Source of the DNA: Salinibacterium sp. TMP30
GTDB lineage: Bacteria; Actinomycetota; Actinomycetes; Actinomycetales; Microbacteriaceae
NCBI RefSeq assembly: GCF_038397785.1
Contig: NZ_CP151642.1
Location: forward strand, 434,001-498,000
Direction of reading: 5' to 3'
DNA length: 64,000 bases
A model generated the notes under the pieces. That model was not told where the DNA came from, did no database searches, and saw only the letters and a list, made by a program, of their open reading frames with translations. Positions 1-8,032 of the stretch are shown here, piece by piece; the stretch's first letter is position 1, and every line of letters begins with the position of its first letter. A program made the translations under genes and the position numbers.

Positions 1-42
1 TTTCGGGTCGCTGATCCTGCCCGAGGCTTCGTTAACGACGAA

Positions 43-66
43 TCAGCCTGCTTTTGGGCAGGCTGA
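43..66. terminator. Stem-loop next to the transposase remnant
   Basis: A 9-bp perfect inverted repeat (TCAGCCTGC at 43-51 and GCAGGCTGA at 58-66) closes a 6-base loop. It lies about 50 bp beyond the stop of the transposase remnant, which reads leftwards towards it. No clear T-run follows on either strand, so it may be a weak terminator or the remains of an element end. Confidence 0.35.
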
Positions 67-116
67 ATTGTTTCGGTGAAGCGGTAGCGGAAGTGGTGTC
101 TATATTTTGGCGCTGA

Positions 117-1070
117 TTACCCTGGTGGTGCGGCGGCCTGAGCGGTGACTAGGCGGGCCAGCGGGCGCTTGTTCTCGTCTTTTCGACGGCGTGCACGTAT
201 GGGCTTCTCGACGGCTTTATCTCGAAGCTTCAATATAAAAGCGGCTATCGAACGCAGGTTGAACGAGCTGATAGCGAGGGCGGGGACGAGATAGTTCGAG
301 CTAAATCCGCGGCCAGAGCGCTTCCCGCGGTTTCCCAGGTCTTCTCGGTTTGCATCCTTGAACCGCGAGTTGGAGGCTTCGACGAGGTTGCGCATGCCGT
401 AGTAACTTGCCCACTCTTCGCTCTTGTAGGCGAACCGTTGCAGGTGCTTGAGCGGCTGGAGGCGACGCGACTTACCTCCGCGCTTCTCGGACTTGACGAC
501 TGTCTCCGGAATCATCAACGGAATCATGATGCTGTTCTTGCCGTTGAGCGGAGCGTGTGGCACGGGGACCCGGTTGGATAGGTGAAGCGTTGGTAGCCGT
601 CAGGGTCAGGCAGACCCTTGGCAATCATGCGGTAGTGGCTTCGGTTCTTTAGACGAGCGAGGAGGGCGGCGCGTTTCTGGTTGTAGTCGATGACGAGTTC
701 GACCCCCGCTTTGCGGGCAGGGATATGGAACGTTTCGACTCGACTGTTGTTGTGGGCGCGGTCTGCCATGACGAGAAAACGGTCAAGGTCGAAGGCAGCC
801 TTGTGTCGCTCAATGAGCTTCATTCCGTGCCCGACGAGCGCGCCGGGCTTATGAAAGCTGATGGCGGTGACGACGGATGGGAACAGCTCGCTTTCAGAAG
901 GGCGATTCCAGGCTGTTGTTGCTGTTTCGACTTCGTACCCGGCGATATCGGTTTTCGCCCCCTTGCCGTCGTGGTTATCACCGCGACAATTTGGATTAAA
1001 TACGGTGGTCAGAGCCCGATTGGGGGGTACAGTTTCTTCAGCAGGCTCGACTTGGCTGTAGGAGTAAGGC
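117..1070 (-). pseudogene. Degraded DDE-type transposase
   Basis: Two minus-strand open segments in different frames together read like the middle and C-terminal parts of one transposase. The upstream segment (about 1060 down to 570) contains HGMKLIERHKAAFDLDRFLVMADRAH in two pieces, with a DRFLVMADRAHNN stretch resembling a catalytic Asp region, and ends near DPDGYQRFTYP. The downstream segment (563-117) contains YGMRNLVEASNSRFKDANRE and a basic tail. The frame changes around 565-590. No N-terminal DNA-binding part is found, and the gene is cut off where the small membrane protein gene begins at 1101. I see no convincing terminal inverted repeats, so the IS family is not assigned. Confidence 0.6.
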
Positions 1071-1100
1071 CGTCGGAGCTTAACGAAATGGAGCAACACC

Positions 1101-1244
1101 ATGGCAACACTTCTCTGGATCATCGCGGCAATTCTCGTTATTTCTGGCATCGTCGCGATCTTTCGCCGCCAGCTTATCTGGGGCATTGTGCTCATCGTCT
1201 TGGGACTGCTGGTTGGTCCAGGTGGTGTGAGCCTCTTCACCTAA
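1101..1244 (+). CDS. GPGG-motif small membrane protein (47 aa)
   Basis: This 47-residue ORF starts at an ATG preceded by GGAG (1090-1093) at 7-base spacing. Residues 3-20 form one hydrophobic segment, a short basic stretch (FRRQ) follows, and residues 25-39 form a second hydrophobic segment ending in the motif LVGPGG, with a short tail VSLFT. This matches the widespread actinobacterial family of GPGG-motif small membrane proteins, whose function is unknown to me. It is intact although both flanks (transposase remnant and LtrA pseudogene) are decayed, which suggests it is maintained. Confidence 0.8.
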   Translation: MATLLWIIAAILVISGIVAIFRRQLIWGIVLIVLGLLVGPGGVSLFT

Positions 1245-1640
1245 GGCCGCGGACCAGCGCGGTATGGAGCGCACGCCGAGTCCTGTGCTTCCCGACCGGG
1301 AGCGTGGGTCAGTAGTCGCTGCGCTGGCTATGTGGTGAGTCGCGGTGTAATGATTCCGCGCTTTTGCTGGTGACAGGGTGTGGCCGGGGGAGGTGCTGTC
1401 GTTCTGCGCCCCCAAGACCGGGTGTTGCGCGTCTCACCCTCTGCCGGATTTCGTCTGCGCGCCAGAGGAGGGCCGACCAGCGCCCCATTCCGGCTGCACT
1501 ACGAAACCAACCGGGACAGGCCCGCGATCGGGGCCGCCGCTCGGTTAATCACTTGTGACCAGGTCGTTTGCATCTAAGAGCTCCTCGGTAGCAACAGCTT
1601 CGGCATAGCCGTTCGCCACGGGTACACCGCGGACGAGAAT
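1245..1640. other. Non-coding stretch, nothing recognised
   Basis: No open frame here has a ribosome binding site or a recognisable protein. Short frames in all phases look random. It lies between the GPGG gene and the LtrA pseudogene and is probably eroded sequence. Confidence 0.4.
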
Positions 1641-1689
1641 TGGTCCTGCGTGCGGTTGAACACGACGCCGAAGGCTCCCCGACTGCCCT

Positions 1690-2629
1690 CACCCCGTTAT
1701 CGCGCTACCCCTATGAGAACCAGTCACCGACCGGCGCCCTTGAGTCCGCAGCGCTCGTGCTTGCTCTCTGGTGGGTTTGAGTTTATGCGACATGGGTAAC
1801 TAATTGGCTCGACCCGGCACGTTTTCCAGTGCGTGCCGCGGTCATCGGGCTCGCGCTCGTCGGGCTCATCATGAGCGTCTCAATCTTTGAATCATTCGGC
1901 GATCGTGGTCTGACCTTCGCGATCGCGTACGTCGTGCTCCAGATCGGCCGCAAGGTATTCATGATCGCCGCCGTAGCCCGCCATAATCGCGATCTGTCCC
2001 ACGATTTCGTCCGCGTCCTCATTTGGCTTGCTGCGTCGGGTGTCTTTTGGATCCTCGGCGGGCTCGTGTCGATCGAATTTCGGATCTGGTTCTGGCTCAT
2101 TGCGTTCGGGATTGAATACATGTCGGGAGCGGTGGGATTCAGGCTTCCCGGACGAGGTTCGGCACGGATCGAAGACTGGGACATCTCCGGTTCGCACATC
2201 GCCCAACGCAGCGCCCTGTTCGTCATCATCGCGCTTGGTGAATTGTTTCTCGTTACCGGCTTTGCGTTCGTTGCCCAGGAGCCTTCCGTCGTCGGCGTCG
2301 CCTCTGTACTGCTCGCATTCGTCAACACGGTGACCCTGTGGTGGCTCTATTTCGACCACGCTGAGCGTGCACGGGTGAAGCGATCGCTCGTGCCGACAAA
2401 CCGGGCCGAATTGGAAATCGCGCGTACACCTGCACTCACGCCATTATTGTCGCGGGGATCGTGCTCGGTTCGGTGGCAGACAAAGAGGTCCGCGGTCATC
2501 CGGATGACGCCGTTCGTGCTTTTCGCCGTGATGGCCGCGATTCTCGTAGCGACGGCGGCGTGGGAGACCGTCACCCGCGTGCGCGCAGGGGAAACGATGA
2601 GCAGGCAGGGTAGGGCCAGTTTTCGGTAA
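1690..2629 (+). pseudogene. ltrA: LtrA-family membrane protein, broken
   Basis: The translated segments align by eye with low-temperature-requirement protein A (LtrA), a polytopic membrane family of about 400 residues and unclear function. Homology starts near 1700 (PLSRYPYENQSPTGALESA, ALVLALWWV) and runs into a TGA at 1778-1780, where the family has Trp in a WWxW stretch. It resumes in the same frame with VYATWVTNWLDP and continues to about 2415 through the core (EDWDISGSHIAQRSALFVIIALGE). Near 2415 the reading shifts to another frame (IIVAGIVLGSVADKEV) and returns to the first frame near 2508 after a deletion, ending in ILVATAAWETV. The N-terminal LELFFDLVFV motif is not readable. At least three independent lesions make this a decayed gene. 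Confidence 0.85.
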
Positions 2630-3252
2630 CGGGAGCTGATGTCGCACAACTGAAGCGGGTGAGCACATTCGATACGGTCGATTGAGGCAGGCGCAGGTTT
2701 TTCCCGATCCGGTGCGGACTCCACCGTCGAGTGAACCTCGACGCGAGGATGTGCTGCTCGGTGTGACCAAACCTTCAGCAGTCCCCTTCTTTAGATCCTC
2801 AAAGCTACGGATCTATTCGGGCCGGACTGCTGGGATGTCCGCTGGTGTTGGAACGATTCGCGGCCTAGCCTGGAATCGGTTTCCGCGCTTTCAAAAACTG
2901 CGGTTCCTGATCAGGACTTTTTCAATCGAATGAAACCGCCACAACCTGCCGTTCCTGGACTCGGTTGTCTCCCACGTCATCTTCGCGTTGCGTGAAGCGC
3001 ACTTGAGCCCGTCGTGCAACGCACTCAAGCGCGCGACAAACAGTGCCGATTCGTCAAAGCTCCACCGTTGAGAGGGCGCCAATTGACGAAGTAATAAGTG
3101 AAATATCGTGTCTTTGTCGAGAGATTCATTCGAACTTCATGGTTATTTCATAGAAACGTGTGGTTCTATTTGGGGATGGACTCCTTTATGAAGCCCACAT
3201 TTGTCGTGCTGGAAAGCTCGACCCTTCGACTGCGGGAGGGTGTGAGCAACCG
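2630..3252. other. Intergenic region without a gene
   Basis: I find no supported coding sequence here. The region includes a nested inverted repeat (2776-2832, listed separately) and an AT-richer stretch around 3090-3160. That stretch could carry the promoter of the acetyltransferase gene, but no clear hexamer pair stands out. Confidence 0.4.
2776..2832. repeat. Nested inverted repeat
   Basis: CAGCAGTCC (2776-2784) is the exact reverse complement of GGACTGCTG (2824-2832). Nested inside it, GATCC (2794-2798) pairs with GGATC (2809-2813). The two coaxial helices could form one folded RNA or DNA element in otherwise non-coding sequence. There is no T-run, so it is not an obvious terminator. Confidence 0.4.
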
Positions 3253-3846
3253 GTGAACCTATTCCCACGCCCGCGATTGATTCGTGGCTCCGCGCTTGAG
3301 CGGGCCATAAGCGCGCCGACCCTGCACACTCAGCGACTCGTGTTGCGCCCTCACCGCATGGACGATGCCCAGCGCTGGCAAGAGATCGAATCGTCGCCCG
3401 ATGTGCGCGCCTACACCTCATGGCCCAAACGCACCGCTGCCGAGTCGCGTACACACCTTAAACACCGCACCAAGCATGTTGAGCTCAAACAGGCCGACGA
3501 CTTTTTGGCGTTAGCTATCGAACACGACGGAAAGTTAGTGGGGGATGTCGGGCTGCATTTGCGGTCAGTTTCGCCCTCGACGCGTTTCGCGGAGATCAGT
3601 TGGATTCTGCACCCCGATAGCTATGGCCACGGTTACGCGGCTGAAGCCGCCACAGCAGTGATGGAATTCGCTTTCGCTGAAGTGCAGATTCGGTGGCTGG
3701 TGGCGATCGTCGATCCGGCCAACGCGGCATCCATCACGCTGGCTAGCCGCTTGGGCTTCACCCAGCTCGACAACGTTGAGGGGGCGCTGACTTTCGTCGC
3801 AAGCGGCCCACCCGCACGCCGCCAGAAGCCATACCGCGCAAGCTGA
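3253..3846 (+). CDS. GNAT family N-acetyltransferase (RimJ/RimL type)
   Basis: It is predicted to transfer an acetyl group from acetyl-CoA to an amine, possibly a ribosomal protein N-terminus or a small metabolite. The start LHTQRLVLRPHRMDDAQRW is the classic opening of the Acetyltransf_3 family, followed by FLALAIEHDGKLVGDVGL, ISWILHPDSYGHGYAAEA (the acetyl-CoA binding Q/R-x-x-G-x-G/A region, here YGHGYA) and NAASITLASRLGF. The frame is open further upstream to a GTG at 3160, but GTG 3253 sits 12 bases after GGGAGGG (3234-3240) and gives a family-typical length of 197 residues. The substrate cannot be told from sequence. Confidence 0.8.
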   Translation: MNLFPRPRLIRGSALERAISAPTLHTQRLVLRPHRMDDAQRWQEIESSPDVRAYTSWPKRTAAESRTHLKHRTKHVELKQADDFLALAIEHDGKLVGDVGLHLRSVSPSTRFAEISWILHPDSYGHGYAAEAATAVMEFAFAEVQIRWLVAIVDPANAASITLASRLGFTQLDNVEGALTFVASGPPARRQKPYRAS

Positions 3847-3917
3847 CGTGCGCCCGTCCGGCGAAGGTGGAAATGCGGTGCTAGCGTGGCACCCACACCG
3901 TCGAAGGGAACGTCATC

Positions 3918-4721
3918 ATGGCGAAAAAGGCCTACACTCCGGAGCAGCAAGTGGATCGGCTGCGGATTTACAACGTCGTCGCAGGCAGTCTGCATCTGCT
4001 GCAGGCGATCGGCTTTGCGGTGGTGCTCACGATGCTCAGTTCTCAGGTGCTGTTTGCAGTAACAGCCGACTACTTGGCCGGGCCTCCCGGGGTGCCGATC
4101 CCGCCCGAGCGCGTCACGCTGTTCGAAGTCAACATCGGCATCGGTGTTGTTGTGTTCCTCGCTCTCAGCGCGCTATTCCACTTCCTCATCTCTAGCCCGT
4201 GGTTCTTCGGCCGCTACAAGAATGGCCTTCTGCAGAATCGCAACTACTTCCGCTGGACCGAATATTCGCTGAGCTCGTCGATCATGATCTGGCTCATCCT
4301 GGCCATCAACGGTGTAACCGACATCGCCGCCCTGGTCGCCGTATTTGCGGTGAACGCCGCGATGATCCTCTTCGGAGCGCTGCAGGAAAAATATGAGAAG
4401 CCGGGCTCCGGTGGGCTTCTGCCGTTCATTTTCGGCTCGATGGTTGGTATCGTGCCGTGGATCTTGATCCTCATCTTCTTCCTGCGCCCCGGAAGTGAAA
4501 ACGAGGTTTCCCCACCCGGCTTCGTCGTCGGCATCGTCATTTCGCTGTTCTTGTTCTTCAATACCTTCGCGATCAACCAGTGGCTTCAGTACAAGCAGAT
4601 CGGCAAGTGGAAGAGCTACCTGCAGGGCGAACGCACCTACATCACTCTGAGCTTGGTTGCCAAGACTGCACTCGCCTGGCAAGTGTTCTCGGGCGCAATC
4701 ATCCCGGCGATCACTGGCTAA
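3918..4721 (+). CDS. Heliorhodopsin
   Basis: A seven-transmembrane retinal protein of 267 residues. Family features visible: the N-terminal RLRIYNVVAGSLHLLQA with His26, a conserved His88, RWTEYSLSSSIMI in helix 3 with Glu115 in the Schiff-base counterion position, and SLVAKTALAWQVF in helix 7 with Lys249 as the retinal attachment site. The spacings between His88, Glu115 and Lys249 match those of the founding heliorhodopsin 48C12 (His80, Glu107, Lys241). Heliorhodopsins have an inverted topology (N-terminus inside), slow photocycles and no general ion pumping; their role is debated. The start ATG follows GAAGGGA. No carotenoid, retinal-cleavage or light-sensor gene lies in this window, so the retinal source must be elsewhere or external. 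Confidence 0.95.
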   Translation: MAKKAYTPEQQVDRLRIYNVVAGSLHLLQAIGFAVVLTMLSSQVLFAVTADYLAGPPGVPIPPERVTLFEVNIGIGVVVFLALSALFHFLISSPWFFGRYKNGLLQNRNYFRWTEYSLSSSIMIWLILAINGVTDIAALVAVFAVNAAMILFGALQEKYEKPGSGGLLPFIFGSMVGIVPWILILIFFLRPGSENEVSPPGFVVGIVISLFLFFNTFAINQWLQYKQIGKWKSYLQGERTYITLSLVAKTALAWQVFSGAIIPAITG

Positions 4722-4754
4722 TTCTGAGGCGCTGCTAACTCACTAAACACGCAG

Positions 4755-4791
4755 AAACGCACCCCGAGCAAAGCTGCTTCGGGGTGCGTTT
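4755..4791 (+). terminator. Rho-independent-type terminator after heliorhodopsin
   Basis: A 13-bp perfect stem (4755-4767 with 4779-4791, core GCACCCCGA/TCGGGGTGC) closes an 11-base loop. It begins 33 bp after the heliorhodopsin stop codon and its right arm ends in TTT followed by a T-rich tract. It probably makes the heliorhodopsin gene a separate transcription unit from the AbiE-like pair. Confidence 0.8.
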
Positions 4792-4886
4792 CGTGTTTGT
4801 GCTGGTTGTGGCTGATCGCTGGAACCCGAGCGCACCAAGGTGGCTAGCCCCACCGCTAGAGACGGTCTGGGAAACTCACTACTCAT

Positions 4887-4933
4887 CGAGAGCGAGGCTC
4901 TCGCTTGGTCCCCGCGCGTTTCACGGTCATTAT
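4887..4933 (+). promoter_or_regulatory. Operator-like palindrome and promoter of the AbiE-like pair
   Basis: CGAGAGC (4887-4893) and GCTCTCG (4897-4903) form a perfect 7-bp inverted repeat directly before a TTGGTC (4905-4910), 17-base spacer, CATTAT (4928-4933) promoter-like pair. The -10 box ends 8 bases before the ATG at 4942, which points to a leaderless transcript. Autoregulation by the first gene product would be typical of antitoxins, but this is inference. Confidence 0.45.
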
Positions 4934-4941
4934 CGCCACGA

Positions 4942-5436
4942 ATGGCGTTGTCGCTTGCGCACCACTTGGAAGGCGGAGTAAGTGACGAGCTGAGACCTTC
5001 CGAACGCAGCCGGGTTAAGGCCTACGCGCGACGGCTATTCGAATCTCAAAATTCCGCCCAGTTATTGAGTGGCTACATGGCCAAGCGGGCGGTGCGGCAT
5101 TCTTTCTCAGTCTCGGTGGACGACATTTCAGATCTGCGCCGCGACCGCCGACTGGCCTTATCAGGCGTAAGCGCTCCCATCTCGCGAATGTCCGCGTCCG
5201 ATGTTGTCGAAGGCTATGTGTCGGAGAAGGATCTCCCCATTCTTGTTCAGGAGTATCTTCTGCGAGAAGCTGTTAAGGGAAACGTAATTCTGCGCGTTCC
5301 GTCACGTGAAGCACAGGTGGGCCCTGTGTTTGTGGCAGCCGATCTAGCTGATTGGAATCGCCCCAGAGAGCAAAGGCAGGCGCGGATAATACTCGGCGAA
5401 CTAGACCCGGCAAAGCAGCACGATGATCACGGTTGA
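4942..5436 (+). CDS. Putative antitoxin/regulator partner of a nucleotidyltransferase
   Basis: A 164-residue protein whose family I do not recognise with certainty. The N-terminal half is basic and helical (RSRVKAYARRLFESQNSAQ). The C-terminal half contains YLLREAVKGNVILRVPSRE and FVAADLADWNRPREQRQAR, which resemble the tail of regulators paired with AbiEii-type nucleotidyltransferases. It overlaps the downstream nucleotidyltransferase by 14 bases, implying translational coupling. The frame extends to a GTG at 4840, but ATG 4942 fits a leaderless start 8 bases after a -10 box. The antitoxin role rests mainly on gene order. Confidence 0.55.
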   Translation: MALSLAHHLEGGVSDELRPSERSRVKAYARRLFESQNSAQLLSGYMAKRAVRHSFSVSVDDISDLRRDRRLALSGVSAPISRMSASDVVEGYVSEKDLPILVQEYLLREAVKGNVILRVPSREAQVGPVFVAADLADWNRPREQRQARIILGELDPAKQHDDHG

Positions 5437-5830
5437 TCTTGGCGAGCTTGAACCCGCGGCTGCTGCGGCATGGCACGGGCTCATCGACGTCTCGGAGATA
5501 CTGCCTCAGGGGTGGGCGGTCGCTGGCGGGCAAATGGTTTACTTGCACTGCGCACAGAGAGCGACGTTTCCCGAACGACCAAGCGCTGATGGCGATGTTG
5601 TCGTAGATGTTCGCGCCCACGGATACGCACTCCGAGACTTTGTCGCTGCGCTCAAGCACGTTGGTTTTCGATCCGCGGGTTCGACCCTACAGGGATACCA
5701 ACATAGGTGGGTTCGAGATGACGCTCAGATCGACGTACTGGTTCCACGGCACCTCGGGCCGATTGCTGAAAGGCGAGACAAGGTGACCGGACTATCGACC
5801 ATTGCTGCCCCGGAGCGCAGCATCTTTTGA
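5423..5830 (+). pseudogene. AbiEii-like nucleotidyltransferase, N-terminal part (frameshifted)
   Basis: It starts with an ATG inside the preceding gene. GWAVAGGQMVYLH gives the Gly-Gly nucleotide-binding motif and DGDVVVDVR the acidic D-x-D metal site of the nucleotidyltransferase fold; QIDVLVPRHLG is the third strand of that fold. The frame ends at TGA 5828-5830 right after STIAAPERSIF. Reading one base back from about 5811 gives PGAQHLLNRSE, the conserved continuation seen in homologues (usually PGGTQALNRTE). A single missing base in the C-run at 5808-5811 therefore separates this half from the next. It could be a real inactivation, phase variation, or an assembly error. Confidence 0.7.
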
Positions 5831-6165
5831 ACCGTTCAGAGCAGATCGAAGTGCTGATCGATGGGCGACGAGGCGTAGTTCACCGTCCCGACTTAATGGG
5901 TGCACTCTCCTCCAAAGCAGCCGCTTTCAAGGAAATTCTTGTAGAGGAAGCCAAAGATAGGCACCTCATTGATGTGCTGACGGTGGCAGGATTTGTTTCA
6001 CGACGAGAGCTAAGTGGGCGCGAGCCCTGGGAGAAGCTCGAAAAGCATAGAGTGGCGAACGCAATCGGAGCAATCCGGTACCGACCTGACATTCAAGCAA
6101 GGTTTGACGACAGTGATGAGCGGCTGGACTTGTTGGTGCTCGCGCTGCGCTACTTCGGGGAGTAG
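5827..6165 (+). pseudogene. AbiEii-like nucleotidyltransferase, C-terminal part
   Basis: This frame continues the nucleotidyltransferase after the apparent one-base deletion: NRSEQIEVLIDGR, then HRPDLMGALSSKAAAFKEI and AKDRHLIDVLTVAGF, the helical region that follows the catalytic domain in AbiEii-like proteins. Its nominal TTG start overlaps the TGA of the upstream half (TTGA). A free-standing protein made from here would lack the catalytic site. With the frame corrected the whole protein would be about 247 residues, a normal length for the family. Confidence 0.65.
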
Positions 6166-6259
6166 TCGCGAGCGACGCGACAACCGTTCAGCCGGACCGA
6201 CTCTGCCGTTGACCAAGCCCAAACCCGAGGTAGCGCAGCGCGAAGCCTTTTCTCTAGGG

Positions 6260-7267
6260 CTAGATGCGAACAATCGCCTTGCCCACGTTTGCGCCGTTCA
6301 TCATGCCAGTGAAGGCGTCGAAAGCGCTATCGATCCCATCGGTGATGGTTTCGTCATAAACGATCTTTCCTTCGCCCAGCCACCCCTGCATTGCTTCAGC
6401 AAACTGAGGTGCGAGGTAGAAGTAGCTGCCCATTGTGAAGCCCTTGATCGTCAGACCACGAGTCACAATGTTCTGGCTGTTGTGGATGCCGGTGTCGCCT
6501 TTGGCGTTATAGAGCGAGATCGCGCCACAGATTGCCGCGCGGCCGCCATCCTTGAACGCTCCGAGTGCTGCCGAGAGGTGCTCGCCACCAACATTGTCAA
6601 AGTAGACGTCGATTCCGTCGGGAGCTGCAGTGTGAAGCTGTCCGGCGATGTCACCGTCACGGTAGTTGAAGGCTGCGTCATAGCCGTACTTGCTCGTGAG
6701 AAGTTCGACCTTCTCGGCGGTGCCGGCACTGCCAACAACGCGTGCGGCGCCAAGGATTCGAGCAATCTGGCCGACCATGGTTCCGACTCCACCTGCAGCG
6801 CCCGAGACGAACACGGTGTCGCCTTCCTTGATGTGAGCGATCTGGGTGAGTCCGGTCCAGGCGGTGATTCCGGTGATGCCGAGAACGCTGAGGAACAGCG
6901 AGGGCGAGATGCCGGGGACGCTGGGGAGCGCCTTAAAGTGCTCGGCAGGGCCTTGCGCGATGTCGCGCCATCCACGTTGGTGCTGCACGAGCGCACCGAC
7001 GGCGAGCGCGTCATCCTTCGATTCGATGACCTCTCCGACGGCCGCGCCTCCCATGGTTTCGTGGAGGGAGTAGGGCGCAACGTACGAGCGGCCCCCGTTC
7101 ATACGACCACGCATGTACGGGTCAACCGAGATGAACGAATTGCGAACGCGAACTTCGCCTCCAGCCAACTCGGGAAGTTCAACCTGAACCTTGACGACGT
7201 TCTCGCTGGTGGGTTCACCGGCTGGGCGTGAAGCAAGTTGCCATTGCGTGCTTATGGTGGTGCTCAT
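6260..7267 (-). CDS. NADP-dependent MDR oxidoreductase (CurA/LTB4DH-like)
   Basis: A zinc-free medium-chain dehydrogenase/reductase of 335 residues, predicted to reduce alpha,beta-unsaturated ketones or aldehydes with NADPH. Visible features are the VDPYMRGRMN motif typical of the leukotriene B4 dehydrogenase/curcumin reductase group, the Rossmann motif VSGAAGGVGTMVGQIA, VGSAGTAEKVELL and DVYFDNVGGEHL, and a family-typical C-terminus. AAGGAG lies 7 bases before the ATG. It is 45 bp downstream of the DJ-1/PfpI gene on the same strand and so probably in one operon under the TetR-type operators at 8033-8106, suggesting a role in detoxifying reactive carbonyls. Confidence 0.88.
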   Translation of the reverse strand: MSTTISTQWQLASRPAGEPTSENVVKVQVELPELAGGEVRVRNSFISVDPYMRGRMNGGRSYVAPYSLHETMGGAAVGEVIESKDDALAVGALVQHQRGWRDIAQGPAEHFKALPSVPGISPSLFLSVLGITGITAWTGLTQIAHIKEGDTVFVSGAAGGVGTMVGQIARILGAARVVGSAGTAEKVELLTSKYGYDAAFNYRDGDIAGQLHTAAPDGIDVYFDNVGGEHLSAALGAFKDGGRAAICGAISLYNAKGDTGIHNSQNIVTRGLTIKGFTMGSYFYLAPQFAEAMQGWLGEGKIVYDETITDGIDSAFDAFTGMMNGANVGKAIVRI

Positions 7268-7312
7268 GTGGTGCTCCTTGAGTTTCTGAATGTGCTGAAC
7301 GCGGGTGAAGCG

Positions 7313-8017
7313 CTATGACTTGTCGGCGACGATGCGCTCGGCAATGGCAACGGATGATGCGGGGTTCTGCCCCGTGTACAGCTGACCGTCGACCACCACG
7401 TAGGAGGCGAAGGGCTCGGGGGCTTTCGAGTAGTCGGCGCCCAGTTCAACGAGACGATCTTCAACGAGCCACTTGGCCTTGGGGGCAAGACCGCCAATCT
7501 CCTCTTCGCTATTCGCGAAGCCCGTCATCTTGCGGCCCTTGAGAACCCATTCGCCGGTCGCCTTGTCGTTTGCGGCGAGGAGTGCGGCGGGAGCGTGGCA
7601 GAGCACACCAAGAGTTGTGTTCGATTTCACGGCTTCAACGATGAGCTGGCCAGAGTTGTCGTCGACCGCGAGGTCTTCCATGGGGCCGTGGCCGCCGGGG
7701 TAGAAGATCACGTCATAGTCACCGGCGTTGACGGCATCCAAGCGAAGTGGATGCTGCATCACGGACTGTAGGCCGGCGATGCGTGCTTCGAAGTCGGCGA
7801 CGCGTTCTGCAGAGCCGACACCACCTTCGCTGAGGCTTACGGCGTCGAAAGTAGGGGAGGCGCCTGCGGGGCTGGCGACCTGAACCTTCCAGCCGGCTTC
7901 GCTAAAGATGCGGTACGGCTCGAGGAACTCTTCTGCCCAGACACCCGTGGGGTGATGTGTGCCGTCGGCGAGCGTCCAGTGTGATGCAGCCGAGAGAACC
8001 ATTAGTACGTTTGTCAT
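7313..8017 (-). CDS. DJ-1/PfpI family protein (type 1 glutamine amidotransferase-like)
   Basis: A 234-residue protein of the Hsp31/PfpI class. It carries the nucleophile elbow LGVLCHAPA with Cys140 next to His141, Glu30 (WAEE) in the conserved acidic position and YPGGHGPMEDL at 106-116. Members act as chaperones, deglycases or glyoxalase III enzymes; which activity applies cannot be read from sequence. It is the first gene of the TetR-controlled pair with the MDR reductase, and its start lies 16 bp from the nearest operator copy. The pairing of a glyoxalase-like protein with a carbonyl reductase fits an electrophile-stress role. Confidence 0.85.
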   Translation of the reverse strand: MTNVLMVLSAASHWTLADGTHHPTGVWAEEFLEPYRIFSEAGWKVQVASPAGASPTFDAVSLSEGGVGSAERVADFEARIAGLQSVMQHPLRLDAVNAGDYDVIFYPGGHGPMEDLAVDDNSGQLIVEAVKSNTTLGVLCHAPAALLAANDKATGEWVLKGRKMTGFANSEEEIGGLAPKAKWLVEDRLVELGADYSKAPEPFASYVVVDGQLYTGQNPASSVAIAERIVADKS

Positions 8018-8032
8018 GACAACTCCTTATCA

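Noticed and set aside
524-1240. Long minus-strand frame as one 238-residue protein
   Set aside because: Its ends are non-protein-like and it runs through the GPGG gene; only the middle part belongs to the transposase remnant.
6014-7231. 405-residue plus-strand frame opposite the MDR oxidoreductase
   Set aside because: It mirrors a well-matched gene on the other strand and shows no domain or ribosome site; a GC-rich shadow frame.
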